Shown here: one piece after another, positions 1-8,628 of the stretch
How positions within the stretch are numbered: the first letter of the stretch is position 1
How the letters are laid out: the number at the start of each line of letters is the position of its first letter
DNA from: Clostridium beijerinckii
Lineage (GTDB): Bacteria > Bacillota > Clostridia > Clostridiales > Clostridiaceae
Assembly: GCF_018223745.1 (NCBI RefSeq)
Contig: NZ_CP073653.1
Coordinates: 3,868,001-3,932,000, forward strand
Reading direction: 5' to 3'
Length of the DNA: 64,000 nt
Notes under the pieces: model-generated
Told to the model about the DNA's origin: nothing
The model's database searches: none
What the model saw: only the letters and a program-made list of their open reading frames with translations
Program-made: the position numbers and the translations under genes

Positions 1-417
1 GTCATGAGCCTTTTTAATACAATATGTTTCAGCCTTTATAACAATATAAAAGATAGCATTTCCATTCAAGAAACAGCTGATGACAAAAAACTTGAAGCTA
101 TGCATAATATGACGGGATATATACAGAAAAATTATCAAAAAAGAATCACTTTAAATGAGATTGCCGCTGCTGGAAATGTATGTCGTAGTAGCTGTTGTGA
201 TATTTTCAAGCTTATTTTGAATAAGACTCCTGTTTCCTATTTAACAGAATATCGTCTAGAAAAGAGCATTGAACTCCTAAAGATTTCTTCCCTTTCAGTT
301 ACTGAAATAGCACTTCAATGTGGATTTACAGGTTCAAGCTATTTTACGGAAATATTTCATAAAACACTAGGGTGTACTCCTTCTCAATACAGAAAAAAGA
401 AATTTAATAACATATGA
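1..417 (+). CDS. AraC-family transcriptional regulator, C-terminal part (5' end outside window)
   Basis: The reading frame is open from the first base, and the visible 137 or so residues are essentially only the C-terminal double helix-turn-helix DNA-binding domain of the AraC/XylS family. The first HTH lies around residues 45-65 (ITLNEIAAAGNVCRSSCCDI). The second ends in the family signature ALQCGFTGSSYFTEIFHKTLGCTPSQYR near the C-terminus. Family members are usually 250-300 residues, so the sensing domain must lie upstream of the window and the ATG at position 4 is probably internal. The regulated target cannot be judged from here. Confidence 0.85.
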   Translation, partial: VMSLFNTICFSLYNNIKDSISIQETADDKKLEAMHNMTGYIQKNYQKRITLNEIAAAGNVCRSSCCDIFKLILNKTPVSYLTEYRLEKSIELLKISSLSVTEIALQCGFTGSSYFTEIFHKTLGCTPSQYRKKKFNNI

Positions 418-569
418 TTAAAAATCAAAAAAATATTAGTGTATATGTTCAATATAATAAATCTACATTAAAAATCTATAAAGCCAAGCTCTCAATTAAA
501 GCTAAAATGTATAAACTTAATCGAAACCTATATTTTTCATGACAAAATAATGTAAATAATAACTATATG

Positions 570-586
570 GCTATCATCATGATAGC
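570..586 (+). terminator. Possible terminator hairpin downstream of the first AraC gene
   Basis: A perfect stem GCTATCAT/ATGATAGC with a one-base loop is followed by TTATTTTGTT on the plus strand, about 150 bases after the stop codon of the partial AraC gene. Stem length and U-tract are modest, so this is a weak call. Confidence 0.4.
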
Positions 587-685
587 TTATTTTGTTATGG
601 TATCTAAAATAGCACCTCCATATTTATGATATAATAAATTTAATATATAAATCGTAAATTATAATAAAAGAAAGGAGTAATACTC

Positions 686-1396
686 TTGAATAATATAAAA
701 TGTGAGCGTAGAATATATAGTTTTAAAAGTGATACTCATGCTCATGAATATGGACAACTTATCTTGCCACTTAAAGGTGCCCTTTCTATAGAAACTGATT
801 ATAAGAAATTAGATTTAAAAGATGATTCATTATTCTTTCTTCCTCCAGATTGCAAACATACTTTTAATGCTGATAATACTAATGAATTCCTAGTATTAGA
901 TATACCTGATAAAATGCTCAACAAATATGACATGGAAAAAATGTGTGGTGGACAGGATATTTTGTTTGATGAAAAATGGAAAGCAATAAGATATTTATTG
1001 TTAAATGAAGCTGATGTTCACAAAACATCTAGCTCTATAAATAACTTATTCCTCTACTTTTATAATTTTATTACTACTGGAAATTCACCTAATTCCATTA
1101 AATATATTAATGATAATTTTACCGAAGATATTGATTTAAAAAAGCTAGCAGATATAGAGCATTACAACGTCAGTTATTATAGTGAATGGTTTAAAAATAA
1201 TATGAGCGTTTCTCCTACTGAATACATACAAAATTTAAGAGTAAAAAGAGCAAAAGAACTCCTTTTAAATACAAACTTAACAGTTTTGCAAATTTCTCAA
1301 ATGGTTGGCTATGAACACAATTCATCATTTACCAAGGTATTTAAAAACTCAGAAAAAATATCACCTACTGAGTTTAGAAGAAACATCAAAAAATAG
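686..1396 (+). CDS. AraC-family transcriptional regulator with N-terminal cupin
   Basis: This is a 236-residue AraC/XylS regulator. The first 80 or so residues have a cupin-like sensing fold: HAHEYGQLILPLKGALSIE, then FFLPPDCKHTF, with histidines where cupins bind ligand or metal. The C-terminal 100 residues carry the two HTHs, with the second ending in VGYEHNSSFTKVFKNSEKISPTEFRR. The start is a TTG preceded by AAAGGAGT at a good spacing. It is shorter than the typical 280-residue AraC-cupin proteins. The neighbouring genes do not form an obvious regulon with it. The ligand is unknown. Confidence 0.87.
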   Translation: MNNIKCERRIYSFKSDTHAHEYGQLILPLKGALSIETDYKKLDLKDDSLFFLPPDCKHTFNADNTNEFLVLDIPDKMLNKYDMEKMCGGQDILFDEKWKAIRYLLLNEADVHKTSSSINNLFLYFYNFITTGNSPNSIKYINDNFTEDIDLKKLADIEHYNVSYYSEWFKNNMSVSPTEYIQNLRVKRAKELLLNTNLTVLQISQMVGYEHNSSFTKVFKNSEKISPTEFRRNIKK

Positions 1397-1534
1397 ACTA
1401 AAAAACAACTGTATTTTAGCAAAGATTTACCTAACAGAAGCGATATAATATAGATACACAAATTTATAATTAGACTTATGTGATAACTTACCGAAATCAT
1501 AAATATTTTGATTCCGAAAAGCTATGAAAATATT

Positions 1535-1685
1535 GCTGAAGGTTCTAAGCAGCAGGTTGTAGCCACTTTAGCATGCTCCAACTTTCAGTTTGACAAGCTA
1601 AAATGGAACAACCTACAGCTAAGAACCTTTAACAGCTCATTTTCAAATGTTTTCTCCACAAATATATTTATGATTTCTAGTGAAG
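1535..1685. repeat. Dispersed long-hairpin repeat, copy A
   Basis: The core (1541-1627) is a long imperfect palindrome. It starts GGTTCTAAGCAGCAGGTTGT and ends with the near-complement ACAACCTACAGCTAAGAACC around a central loop region. A flank to about 1685 ends with a TTTATGATTTCTAG segment. The reverse complement aligns closely with copy B at 27509-27660 and more distantly with copy C at 16160-16345. A 65-codon frame runs through it from TTG at 1508, but it has no convincing ribosome binding site and follows the palindrome, so I do not call it a gene. Confidence 0.7.
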
Positions 1686-1859
1686 ATACAAACTTAAAGT
1701 TTTAATAACTTTGTAAATATCTTTATCTGATAAGCCTAATTCTGAATTGATTTATCTATATAGATTTCCAAAATAGTAGCCGTACTTATTGTATGAACTT
1801 ACCTAAAATTATAAATATTAAAAGAATTAGCTTATATAAAGAGAGGATTTGCTTTAGTT

Positions 1860-2660
1860 ATGAAAAAAAAAATCACTAAATTGATAAAAAACTTTATTAA
1901 AGAATATGAAAGGCAAGATAATATTTCAACAAGATGGGGTGATCCTTTAGTAGGTTTTGCTGATGCTAATGATCCTTACATTTTAAATTTTAAGGGGCTT
2001 ATTACACCAACTCATAAATTACCAACCGATGTACTTTCCGATGCATCAATTGTCATAGCATACTTTGTCCCATTCACTAAAGAATTGGCTAAAACCAATG
2101 GAACTCCTGGTGATGTTTCCTCTCCCGAATGGGCATTAGCTTATGAAGAAACTAATGCAATGTTTGTTAAGCTTAATGAATATATGATATCAGAACTGCG
2201 GAAACTTGGATATCATGCAGATATTTCGCCAGAAGCTTCTACATTTGACCAGAAGATATTAAAAAGCAATTGGTCTCATCGTCATTTTGCAAAAGCAGCT
2301 GGTCTTGGAACCTTTGGTATCAATAATATGCTTATAACTAGTGTTGGATGCTGCGGAAGGTATAACACCATTGTAACAAATCTAGATGTAAAAGCAGATT
2401 CGACTTTAAAAGAAGAGCTTTGCTTGTATAAAAAGAATGGAAGCTGTGGTGTATGTGTAAAACATTGTCCATCAGGTGCATTAACTTTAGATGGATATGA
2501 TAGACACAAATGCTATGTGGTACTAATGAAAAATGCAGAATTATATACAGAGTTTGGAAGTTCTTACACCGATGAATCTGGTGATGAACCAAACAGTATA
2601 GGTAGTGAAGTATGTGGAAAGTGCGTAGTAAATACACCATGCACATTTTTTATCAAATAG
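1860..2660 (+). CDS. Epoxyqueuosine-reductase-like double [4Fe-4S] protein, short form
   Basis: This 266-residue cytoplasmic protein is related to the core of QueG, the cobalamin-dependent epoxyqueuosine reductase. Eight cysteines sit in the pattern for two [4Fe-4S] clusters: C188, C196, C199 and C203 (CGVCVKHCPSGAL), C218, then C252, C255 and C261 (CGKCVVNTPC). Upstream, AGLGTFGINNMLIT matches the conserved flavin/cobalamin-side segment of the family. It is about 100 residues shorter than true QueG and lacks the C-terminal HEAT-like part, so queuosine synthesis is not assured. The same architecture recurs at 11810-12640. The start ATG follows AAGAGAGGATTTGC. It stands alone and its substrate is unknown. 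Confidence 0.8.
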   Translation: MKKKITKLIKNFIKEYERQDNISTRWGDPLVGFADANDPYILNFKGLITPTHKLPTDVLSDASIVIAYFVPFTKELAKTNGTPGDVSSPEWALAYEETNAMFVKLNEYMISELRKLGYHADISPEASTFDQKILKSNWSHRHFAKAAGLGTFGINNMLITSVGCCGRYNTIVTNLDVKADSTLKEELCLYKKNGSCGVCVKHCPSGALTLDGYDRHKCYVVLMKNAELYTEFGSSYTDESGDEPNSIGSEVCGKCVVNTPCTFFIK

Positions 2661-2750
2661 CTTGCATCTGCGACATTCCCTCTCTACTATAAATAGACTA
2701 CTTAATAAACTCAAAAGCTTATGTGTAAAATTCCTCCATCGCAATATAAA

Positions 2751-2805
2751 ATGCTCTAAACTTAAGAACCCAAATATAAAACTTGGCTTCTCACTTTTAG
2801 AGCAT
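2751..2805 (+). terminator. Hairpin downstream of the Fe-S protein
   Basis: The stem ATGCTCTAAA/TTTAGAGCAT encloses a 35-base loop and is followed by AACTTTTAATG. It sits 90 bases after the stop of the upstream gene. The loop is long and the T-tract short, so it may be a terminator or another structure. Confidence 0.4.
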
Positions 2806-2894
2806 AACTTTTAATGAATATTTTTATTACATCCTCACATAATAATTTTAGTTATATAGTATATACCTTAAAATTATGAAAGAAGGCTTATCAA

Positions 2895-3212
2895 ATGAAA
2901 AAATTCATATATACTCTTTCTATCTTTTTACTCCTATTATTTACCTTTAATACAATAACAATTACCGCTCAGTTAAAAACGTATTCCCAGGGCTTTTATG
3001 CCATGAAAGATCTGAATTTAAGAGAAAATGTTAGCTATAAAGTCCAGAATCATGAGCCTTATGTTGAAGGGCTATTAATAGTTGTCGATGCTGATAGAAA
3101 AATACAACAACTTATTCGAATACCCGCTAACTCCACTGAAATTCCTATAGCCCCTCTTAAATATGATTATAAATTTATAATATATAATAATATTCTTTTG
3201 ACTTTTTCTTAA
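2895..3212 (+). CDS. Small secreted protein, paralogue of 33547-33876
   Basis: This 105-residue protein has a clear Sec signal peptide: MKK, then a hydrophobic stretch of about 18 residues (residues 5-23), with likely cleavage near ITAQ-LK. The mature part of about 80 residues has the motif KTYSQGFYAMKDLNLREN, then a VVDADRKIQQLIRI strand and a hydrophobic C-terminus ending in FS. The protein at 33547-33876 has the same layout (KTFKQGIYTWSDSGL, VIDSDQTMEALLRL, terminal FS), so the two are paralogues. The RBS is GAAAGAAGG. No known family is recognised. A small secreted beta-sandwich-like protein is only a guess. Confidence 0.75.
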   Translation: MKKFIYTLSIFLLLLFTFNTITITAQLKTYSQGFYAMKDLNLRENVSYKVQNHEPYVEGLLIVVDADRKIQQLIRIPANSTEIPIAPLKYDYKFIIYNNILLTFS

Positions 3213-3238
3213 AAGGCACTTCTGCAGTGCCTTTTTAA
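3213..3238 (+). terminator. Rho-independent terminator of the small secreted protein gene
   Basis: The stem AAGGCACT/AGTGCCTT with loop TCTGC directly follows the stop codon and runs into a TTTTTAATTT tract. Position, stem and U-run are all canonical. Confidence 0.9.
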
Positions 3239-3332
3239 TTTACTTTAACGCTCAATTTTCTAAAATTACACGTTATTTTAGCTATAAAATATACCGCAAA
3301 TTCTCTTTGAACAATAAGGTAAGTATAAATAC

Positions 3333-3794
3333 TTACAATAATTTTTTCATTACAAAATTAGTTAATAATTGCCCCTTTCTTTCAACTTCTTGCTGCCTCA
3401 CTATATGATAGCCACGTTTTTCAAAAAAAGGCTTTGCTGTTATAGATGCTTCCACTGTTATAACTTTAATATTATTTTCTTGTGAATATTTTTCTAACTC
3501 ACTAGCAATCATTGTCGCTATTCCTTCACCTTGGTAATCTTTGTGGACAAAAAGTTTGTCAAAATATCCAGTATGATCTAAGTTACCAAACCCTACTATA
3601 CTACCAATATCTTCAGCCACAATAGTATAATCTTTAGAAAACGATTTATTCCATTTAGCTATATTAATTTTCTTTGGCGCCCAAGCATCAAGTTGAGATT
3701 TTGTATAATCCCTCACATTTATAGAATGTACTGTTTCATAAAATAATTTAATTATTTCTTCACAGTCACCAGTTTTATATATCCTTATATTCAT
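3333..3794 (-). CDS. GNAT-family N-acetyltransferase
   Basis: This 153-residue single-domain GNAT enzyme would transfer an acetyl group from acetyl-CoA to an unknown small molecule or protein amine. The CoA-binding motif A is visible as LFVHKDYQGEGIATMIASELE (residues about 93-113), with the Q/R-x-x-G-x-G/A loop as QGEGIA. The C-terminal KPFFEKRGYHIVRQQE is the usual motif B. The start ATG is preceded by AAAGAGGAGAAAA. The gene is monocistronic. The sequence is closest in feel to the YafP/ElaA-like small GNATs, but the substrate cannot be assigned. Confidence 0.87.
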   Translation of the reverse strand: MNIRIYKTGDCEEIIKLFYETVHSINVRDYTKSQLDAWAPKKINIAKWNKSFSKDYTIVAEDIGSIVGFGNLDHTGYFDKLFVHKDYQGEGIATMIASELEKYSQENNIKVITVEASITAKPFFEKRGYHIVRQQEVERKGQLLTNFVMKKLL

Positions 3795-3943
3795 ATCATA
3801 AATTTTCTCCTCTTTTTAACAAAATTTATATTATATTTTACTTATTATATCACTCCGTAAATATCATATTGTTCAATTTTTACAAGACTTTTTTTATTGG
3901 TTTCTTCAATAATCCTATATATATATTACTATAAAATGATTAG

Positions 3944-4264
3944 TTAATGTGAAGATACAATCTTTAATCCAACTATCCCAATCACTATAAATCCAATACA
4001 AATTAGTCTAATTATCTCAACAGGTTCTTTAAATAGTATCATTCCTAAAGCTACAGTTCCAACTGTACCAATTCCAGTCCAAATTGCGTATGCAGTGCCT
4101 AAAGGAAGACCCTTTAATGCCAACGATAAAAAATAGAAACTTGCTATCATACCAATTATCGTAAATACACTTGGTATAAGCCTTGTAAATCCTTCTGAAT
4201 ACTTTAAACCTATAGCCCCTCCCGTTTCAAATAAACCTGCAAAAATTAACATTAACCATGTCAT
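3944..4264 (-). CDS. sugE: SMR-family guanidinium exporter (SugE/Gdx type)
   Basis: This 106-residue four-helix small multidrug resistance protein is of the SugE/Gdx subtype, which exports guanidinium in exchange for protons. Diagnostic segments are GLKYSEGFTRLIPS after the first helix, with the essential membrane glutamate in AGLFETGGAIGLKY, and LPLGTAYAIWTGIGTVG in the third helix. The start is the ATG at 4264 behind GGGGGAG. An upstream in-frame start would lengthen the protein by 20 residues into the insertion-sequence end. Gdx genes are normally controlled by guanidine-I riboswitches. Here such a riboswitch exists at 6170-6250 on the same strand but is cut off by an IS element (4303-6170). 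Expression may therefore be lost or altered. Confidence 0.88.
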   Translation of the reverse strand: MTWLMLIFAGLFETGGAIGLKYSEGFTRLIPSVFTIIGMIASFYFLSLALKGLPLGTAYAIWTGIGTVGTVALGMILFKEPVEIIRLICIGFIVIGIVGLKIVSSH

Positions 4265-4362
4265 AAATTTCACTCCCCCTATAATATTTAAAAATAAAAA
4301 AAGGGGCTGTTGCAAAACTAACATAGTTAGTTTTGTAGCGGCTCATTTTTTTAGATATAAAA

Positions 4363-4388
4363 AATGTGAATTCCGAAGAACTCACATT
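4363..4388 (-). terminator. Terminator inside the IS left end, facing sugE
   Basis: Read on the minus strand, the stem AATGTGAGTTC/GAATTCACATT closes a TTCG tetraloop-like turn and runs into TTTTTTATAT. Transcripts coming through the IS towards sugE, or leaving the IS in that direction, should stop here. Confidence 0.8.
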
Positions 4389-4405
4389 CATTGTATAATT
4401 TACTT

Positions 4406-6015
4406 ATGCTAAAAACCAAATTACACAATAAAGATTATACTGAGATTAATGATAATTTTCAACTTATATTACCATTAAATCTAGAAAATTTAATACCATC
4501 AGATGATTCAGTCCGCTTGCTAAGCCATGTATTGGAGGGATTAGATTACACGAAGTTGTATAAGGCGTACTCTTCCGTTGGAAGAAAACCGGCAGTGGAA
4601 CCTAAAATTATGTTCAAAATAATATCATATGCTTATTCTCAAAATATTTATTCAAGCAGGAAAATCGAAAAAGCATGCAAAAGAGATATAAATTTTAAGT
4701 GGTTACTTCAATGTTATAAGGCACCGGATCATGCTACAATCAGTAGATTTCGTAAAGACTATATTTCAAATGAGGTAATTGAAGATTTATTTTATCAACA
4801 AGTTAATTATTTAGCAAATCAAAATGAAATACTATTTGAAAATGCATTTATTGATGGTACTAAAATCGAAGCGAATGCTAATCGTTATACATTTGTTTGG
4901 AAAAAAACTATTTTAAAAAATGAAGAAAAAATGTTTGATAAAATTCTTGTTCTTTTAGAAAATATTAACCTTGGAGAATTAAAAAAATTTACTGTTCAGA
5001 AAGAAACATTAATAGATGATATTGATAAAATTCTTCAATGGCTTGAATATGAAAAAAAGAAAAGAAACATAGAGTTTGTTCATGGAATTGGTAAAAGAAA
5101 AACCAAAATTCAAAAGTGGACAGAGCAACTATCTGAATATAAAGAGAGAGAAGAAAAATATAATTTGAGTAAAAAAATATTTTCAAAAAGAAATAGTTAT
5201 TCTAAAACTGATCCAGACGCAACTTTCATGCATATGAAAGATGATCATATGAGAAATAGTCAATTAAAACCTGCATATAATGTGCAAATCGCAGTTGAAA
5301 GTGAATACGTAACCGGCGTCGGAATATTTGATGATAGAAATGATATAGCAACATTAATACCTATGCTTAATAATATGAAAGAAAAAATTGGTCGTAAATA
5401 TCTTAATATAATTGCAGACTCAGGTTATGAAAGCGAAGAAAACTATTTATTCTTAGAATCAAATAAGCAAACTCCTTATATAAAACCACAAACTTATGAG
5501 AAGTGGAAAAAAGAAGTTTTAAAAATGATATAAGTAAGCGCGAAAATATGAAATATGATGCTGAATCGGATTTTTATATTTGTCATAACAATAGAAAATT
5601 AATACCTACCTCTATTATTTATAGAAAATCCGCAAGTGGATACAAATCAGAAGTAACTGTGTATGAATGCGAAAACTGTGATAATTGCGATTACAAAGTA
5701 AAATGCACAAAAGCAAAAGGAAATAGAAAAATGCAGGTTTCAAAAACTTTTGTGGAAAAGCGTGAAATATCCTATAAAAATATTACAACTGAATTTGGAA
5801 CTAAATTAAGAATGAATAGATCTATTCAGGTCGAAGGAGCATTTGGAGTTCTAAAAAGTGATTATGAATTCAATAGATTTTTAACACGTGGAAAAAATAG
5901 CGTTCAAACTGAATTTATTTTGCTTTGTTTTGGTTATAATATTAACAAATTACATTCAAAAATACAAAATGAAAAAACTCAGAATCATCTTCATGAATTG
6001 AAACCTACTGCCTAA
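4406..6015 (+). pseudogene. IS1182-family DDE transposase, broken by a frameshift
   Basis: Two overlapping frames together give one transposase of about 535 residues. The first part (to 5533) has the N-terminal DUF772-type domain (LIPSDDSVRLLSHVLEGLD, SSRKIEKACKRDINFKWL) and the first two catalytic aspartates in AFIDGTKIEANANRY and IIADSGYESEENY. The second part (from about 5503, -1 frame) carries the Cys-rich CENCDNCDYKVKC and the catalytic glutamate segment VEGAFGVLKSDYEF. The break lies in an A6 run near 5507-5512. One more A would restore KWKKRSFKNDIS. A TTTAAAA heptamer at 5517-5523 could alternatively allow -1 programmed frameshifting. Start: ATG at 4406, since the upstream TTG lacks an RBS. 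Confidence 0.82.
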
Positions 6016-6169
6016 TTATGGAATAAATTAACTAGGCTTATTTTAGTGTGCTTAAAAATCAGAATTCTTTAAATAATTAATATTGTATTTCAAATATTTG
6101 GAGATTTGCTGGCTTAAACCGAAAAGGAGCATCGCTCCTGATTAAAATTTAATCATTTTGCGACACTCC

Positions 6170-6250
6170 CTTTTATCCTTCCGTGAACATAGTATAAACT
6201 ATGCGTTTTCTCTCGGACCTGCCAGTTACAAACTGCGGAACCCTAGAAAA
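6170..6250 (-). promoter_or_regulatory. Guanidine-I (ykkC) riboswitch aptamer, 3' side interrupted by the IS
   Basis: Read on the minus strand from 6250, the conserved blocks of the ykkC/guanidine-I motif occur in order. These are CTAGGGTTCCGC (6246-6235), CTGGCAGGTCCGAGAG ending in AAAACG (6225-6204), a variable hairpin ATAGTTTATACTAT, and ACGGAAGGATAAAAG (6184-6170). In the family the last block continues into a short GC-rich segment and an expression platform. Here it runs directly into the IS terminal repeat. A T-rich tract on the far side of the IS (4302-4291, minus strand) looks like the remaining end of the original intrinsic terminator before sugE. The blocks were recognised from memory of the consensus; a covariance-model search would confirm them. 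Confidence 0.87.
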
Positions 6251-6267
6251 CTTAAATATATAATTAA

Positions 6268-6296
6268 ATTATAATTTGTAATCTGAAAATTGTAAA
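6268..6296 (-). promoter_or_regulatory. Sigma-A promoter of the guanidine riboswitch / sugE leader
   Basis: On the minus strand, TTTACA (-35, 6296-6291) and TATAAT (-10, 6273-6268) are separated by exactly 17 bases. Transcription would start about 10-15 bases before the aptamer's first conserved block. This supports the riboswitch call and shows which promoter the IS has cut off from sugE. Confidence 0.75.
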
Positions 6297-6474
6297 TTAA
6301 TTTTAGCACAATACAAATGTTAAATTAACTCTTTGTGTAATTACTTATCAGTAAATTCTGCATCCATAGCATATTCTACTGATATCACCTCATTCAATTT
6401 TTATATGATGTAATTCCATTAGTTACTTTTGCTTTAAATTTACTTAATAATAAATTGGTTTTGTCCATCTTATT

Positions 6475-7821
6475 TTACCAATCACTAGATCCAGAATCTG
6501 AGCTAGATGATGAGTCATCTGAACTTGAACTCGAGTCGCTATCTGAATCCCAACTAGATGATGAACTATCTGAATCTGAACTTGAATCGTCATCTGATCC
6601 CCAACTAGATGATGATTCTTCTGAGCTTGAACTTGAGTCGCCATCTGAGTCCCAACTGCTTGTACTATTATCTGAATCCCAATTACCAGATAAATATACT
6701 GAATCGCTACTTGAATCTGATGATGAGTTAGACTCCTTAGAACTGTTGTTATCCAAGCTATTAGAATTATATGATGAAGTTTCCCTATAATGTTCGTTAT
6801 CATCTCTATATCCATGTTCTTCATGATAATGCTCATCATAATGTTCATGATGGTTACGTGAAGATTCAGATACCATTTCACCTACGATCATACCTTCTAG
6901 AAAATCATTATTACTATTGTTGTTATTTATTATAGTAGTATTATTTACATGGCTACCTGAAGGATATGTATCATAATTGTTTGATGCATTATCTGATGTC
7001 CTTGTTGAGTTATTATTAAAAGCTGAATTATTGTTATTAAAATTAGAAGAAGACTCATTATTGTTTCTATAATCCGAGTCATTTCCATGACTTGAATAAT
7101 TTTGTTTTGTTTCACTTTTACTTATATTGCCTGAATGAAATGAGTTATCATCAGAATCTAAATATGATTCTAAATTATTTTCCTCAGCGAATTTCCTTTT
7201 TCTTTCTTCATAATCTTTATTCATTTTATTTTTTATGACTTTAAATAATATTATTGCAATTAATATAATAACTATTATAATAACAAATACCCCAAAATAA
7301 TTTGTTTTATGGGATACAGTTTTTGAATAACCATCCTTTACCACTTCAGCTTTGCCAGTATTAACTGCCTTAGTTGTAACTTTTTCATCGAGTGCCTTTC
7401 CAACTTTCATAATTCCACTATCAAAATTGTTAGCTTTAAAGTCTGAATTTGGTAATGCAACAATATTGGATATATCTGATTGAGACAAAATGTCATCTGC
7501 CTTATCGCCAACTAAAATTTTATTTTTCTTATCACCTATTGATGTTACAAATAAAATGTATTGCTCTCCACTTATATTGCTCTTTGCATATTCTTTCGAG
7601 TAATCATCAATACTTTTTCCATTCAATGTTTTGACTACATCAAATTTAACTATTACATCTGTATTCTTTTCTATTTTGGCTAAGTTTTCTTCAACAGTAT
7701 TAATAGTATCTTGTTTTAGAACTTTGGCATCATCTACTATATGCTTACCTGCTGCATACACCCCAATTGTCATTAGTAATAATAATATTAAACTTGATAA
7801 AATAATCTTCTTTACTTTCAT
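6475..7821 (-). CDS. TPM-domain membrane protein with Ser/Asp/Trp-repeat tail
   Basis: This is a 448-residue surface-type protein. It has a signal peptide (MKVKKIILSSLILLLLMTIG, cleavage near YAAG) and then a TPM (DUF477) extracytoplasmic domain of about 130 residues: HIVDDAKVLKQDTINTVEENL, YILFVTSIGDKKNKILVGDKAD. One transmembrane helix (YFGVFVIIIVIILIAIILF, residues about 175-193) follows. The rest is a long low-complexity cytoplasmic region, Asn/Ser-rich first. It then has about six Ser/Asp repeats punctuated by tryptophan (SSSSWDSD, SSSSWGSD) and ends in SSDW. The TPM fold appears in proteins with roles in photosystem repair and acid phosphatase activity; no enzymatic role is assigned here. 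The RBS is GAGAGGAAAAGAG. Confidence 0.8.
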   Translation of the reverse strand: MKVKKIILSSLILLLLMTIGVYAAGKHIVDDAKVLKQDTINTVEENLAKIEKNTDVIVKFDVVKTLNGKSIDDYSKEYAKSNISGEQYILFVTSIGDKKNKILVGDKADDILSQSDISNIVALPNSDFKANNFDSGIMKVGKALDEKVTTKAVNTGKAEVVKDGYSKTVSHKTNYFGVFVIIIVIILIAIILFKVIKNKMNKDYEERKRKFAEENNLESYLDSDDNSFHSGNISKSETKQNYSSHGNDSDYRNNNESSSNFNNNNSAFNNNSTRTSDNASNNYDTYPSGSHVNNTTIINNNNSNNDFLEGMIVGEMVSESSRNHHEHYDEHYHEEHGYRDDNEHYRETSSYNSNSLDNNSSKESNSSSDSSSDSVYLSGNWDSDNSTSSWDSDGDSSSSSEESSSSWGSDDDSSSDSDSSSSSWDSDSDSSSSSDDSSSSSDSGSSDW

Positions 7822-8628
7822 CTCTTTTCCTCTCTTTATTATAATTTATTTTTGATATAGTTAGTTTATATACTATAAATTAACTATAATTTTCCTTAAT
7901 TTTAAAAAGTCTATTGAGTATTCAATTCACTTAAATTCAGATATCTTTTCACCATAATACTTTTCAATTTCAAAATTATTACTCTTGATTATATTAATTA
8001 TTAACTTTAAAAATTACTGTAAATTGTTATAAATTATATATTTATTATCTTCATATATGCTAAAATCAACAGCTTGTACTAATTAATCAGTTAATTTGAA
8101 TCTAACTTATATATACAATTTTATTGACCGTTCTTTGATTTTAATACAGATCATTATAATTTATTGTCATTAAATACAACAAATACTGTAGTTCCGTTAG
8201 TCAATAGAATTCATAATAAGTATATGAAAAAGTTCTATAAGTAATTGTTTTCATTTTATATCGTAACGCCTAGACTTACTATATTCATAAAAAAGCTCTC
8301 CTCTTGCATTCTCCTGTAAATTTAAACTCAATTTCTATTATGAATCAATTATAGCATAATTTGTAATAATTTTATTATTAGATTTTCAAATTATATCATT
8401 TTTTGTCATTATTTATTTTAAATATGATATATACTCTTCTAATGTTTATTAGTATTTTAGGCACAAAAATACTCCCTTTAATGTGGACAGATCTTTAATT
8501 TTAATCTGTTTACATTAAAAGGAACATCTCACTTCTAAAATAATTCTATGCTTATTTATTGTATAAAACTAAGCTTTAATTATTTCACTATATTGGATTT
8601 TATCCTCATAGTTATCGTAAATATATTA
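7822..8628. other. Long intergenic region, no convincing gene
   Basis: About 800 bases of very AT-rich sequence. I see the presumed promoter region of the TPM gene and a ten-codon frame at 8288-8256 on the minus strand (ATG behind AAGAGGAGAGC). The latter could be the stump of a lost gene or a leader peptide. A separate strong hairpin is at 8475-8522. On the minus strand TTGACTAACGGAACTACAGT (8204-8185) resembles a -35/operator region, but no gene follows it. Confidence 0.4.
8475..8522 (-). terminator. Terminator-like hairpin downstream of the 8629-8907 gene
   Basis: The stem CCTTTAATGTGGACAGA pairs with TCTGTTTACATTAAAAGG (one bulge, G:T pairs) around a 13-base loop, and on the minus strand is followed by AGTATTTTTG. 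It sits about 105 bases after the stop codon of the small membrane protein gene. The exceptionally long stem could also serve another structural purpose. Confidence 0.55.

Larger units (their letters stand above)
4303..6170 (+). mobile_element. IS1182-family insertion sequence, transposase frameshifted
   Basis: The element is about 1.87 kb and bounded by imperfect terminal inverted repeats. The left end is GGGGCTGTTGCAAAAC (4303-4318). The right end, read inward on the minus strand, is GGGAGTGTCGCAAAAT (6170-6155). Both ends are flanked by A/T runs, so the exact boundary is uncertain by a few bases, and no target duplication can be assigned with confidence. Inside the left end is a subterminal palindrome AAAACTAAC/GTTAGTTTT, and at the right end a GGAGC/GCTCC hairpin (6126-6138). 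The element sits between the guanidine-I aptamer and the sugE coding region. Confidence 0.85.

Noticed and set aside
1508..1705. 65-codon frame starting TTG in repeat copy A
   Set aside because: It tracks the palindromic repeat, lacks a ribosome binding site, and the equivalent frame is not kept in copies B and C.
6455..6790. Acidic Leu/Ser/Glu repeat frame antisense to the TPM gene tail
   Set aside because: It is the complement of the Ser/Asp repeat; no start signals of its own.
8256..8288. Ten-codon frame with a good binding site as a real leader peptide
   Set aside because: Nothing regulated follows on this strand for several hundred bases; kept only as a note in the intergenic entry.
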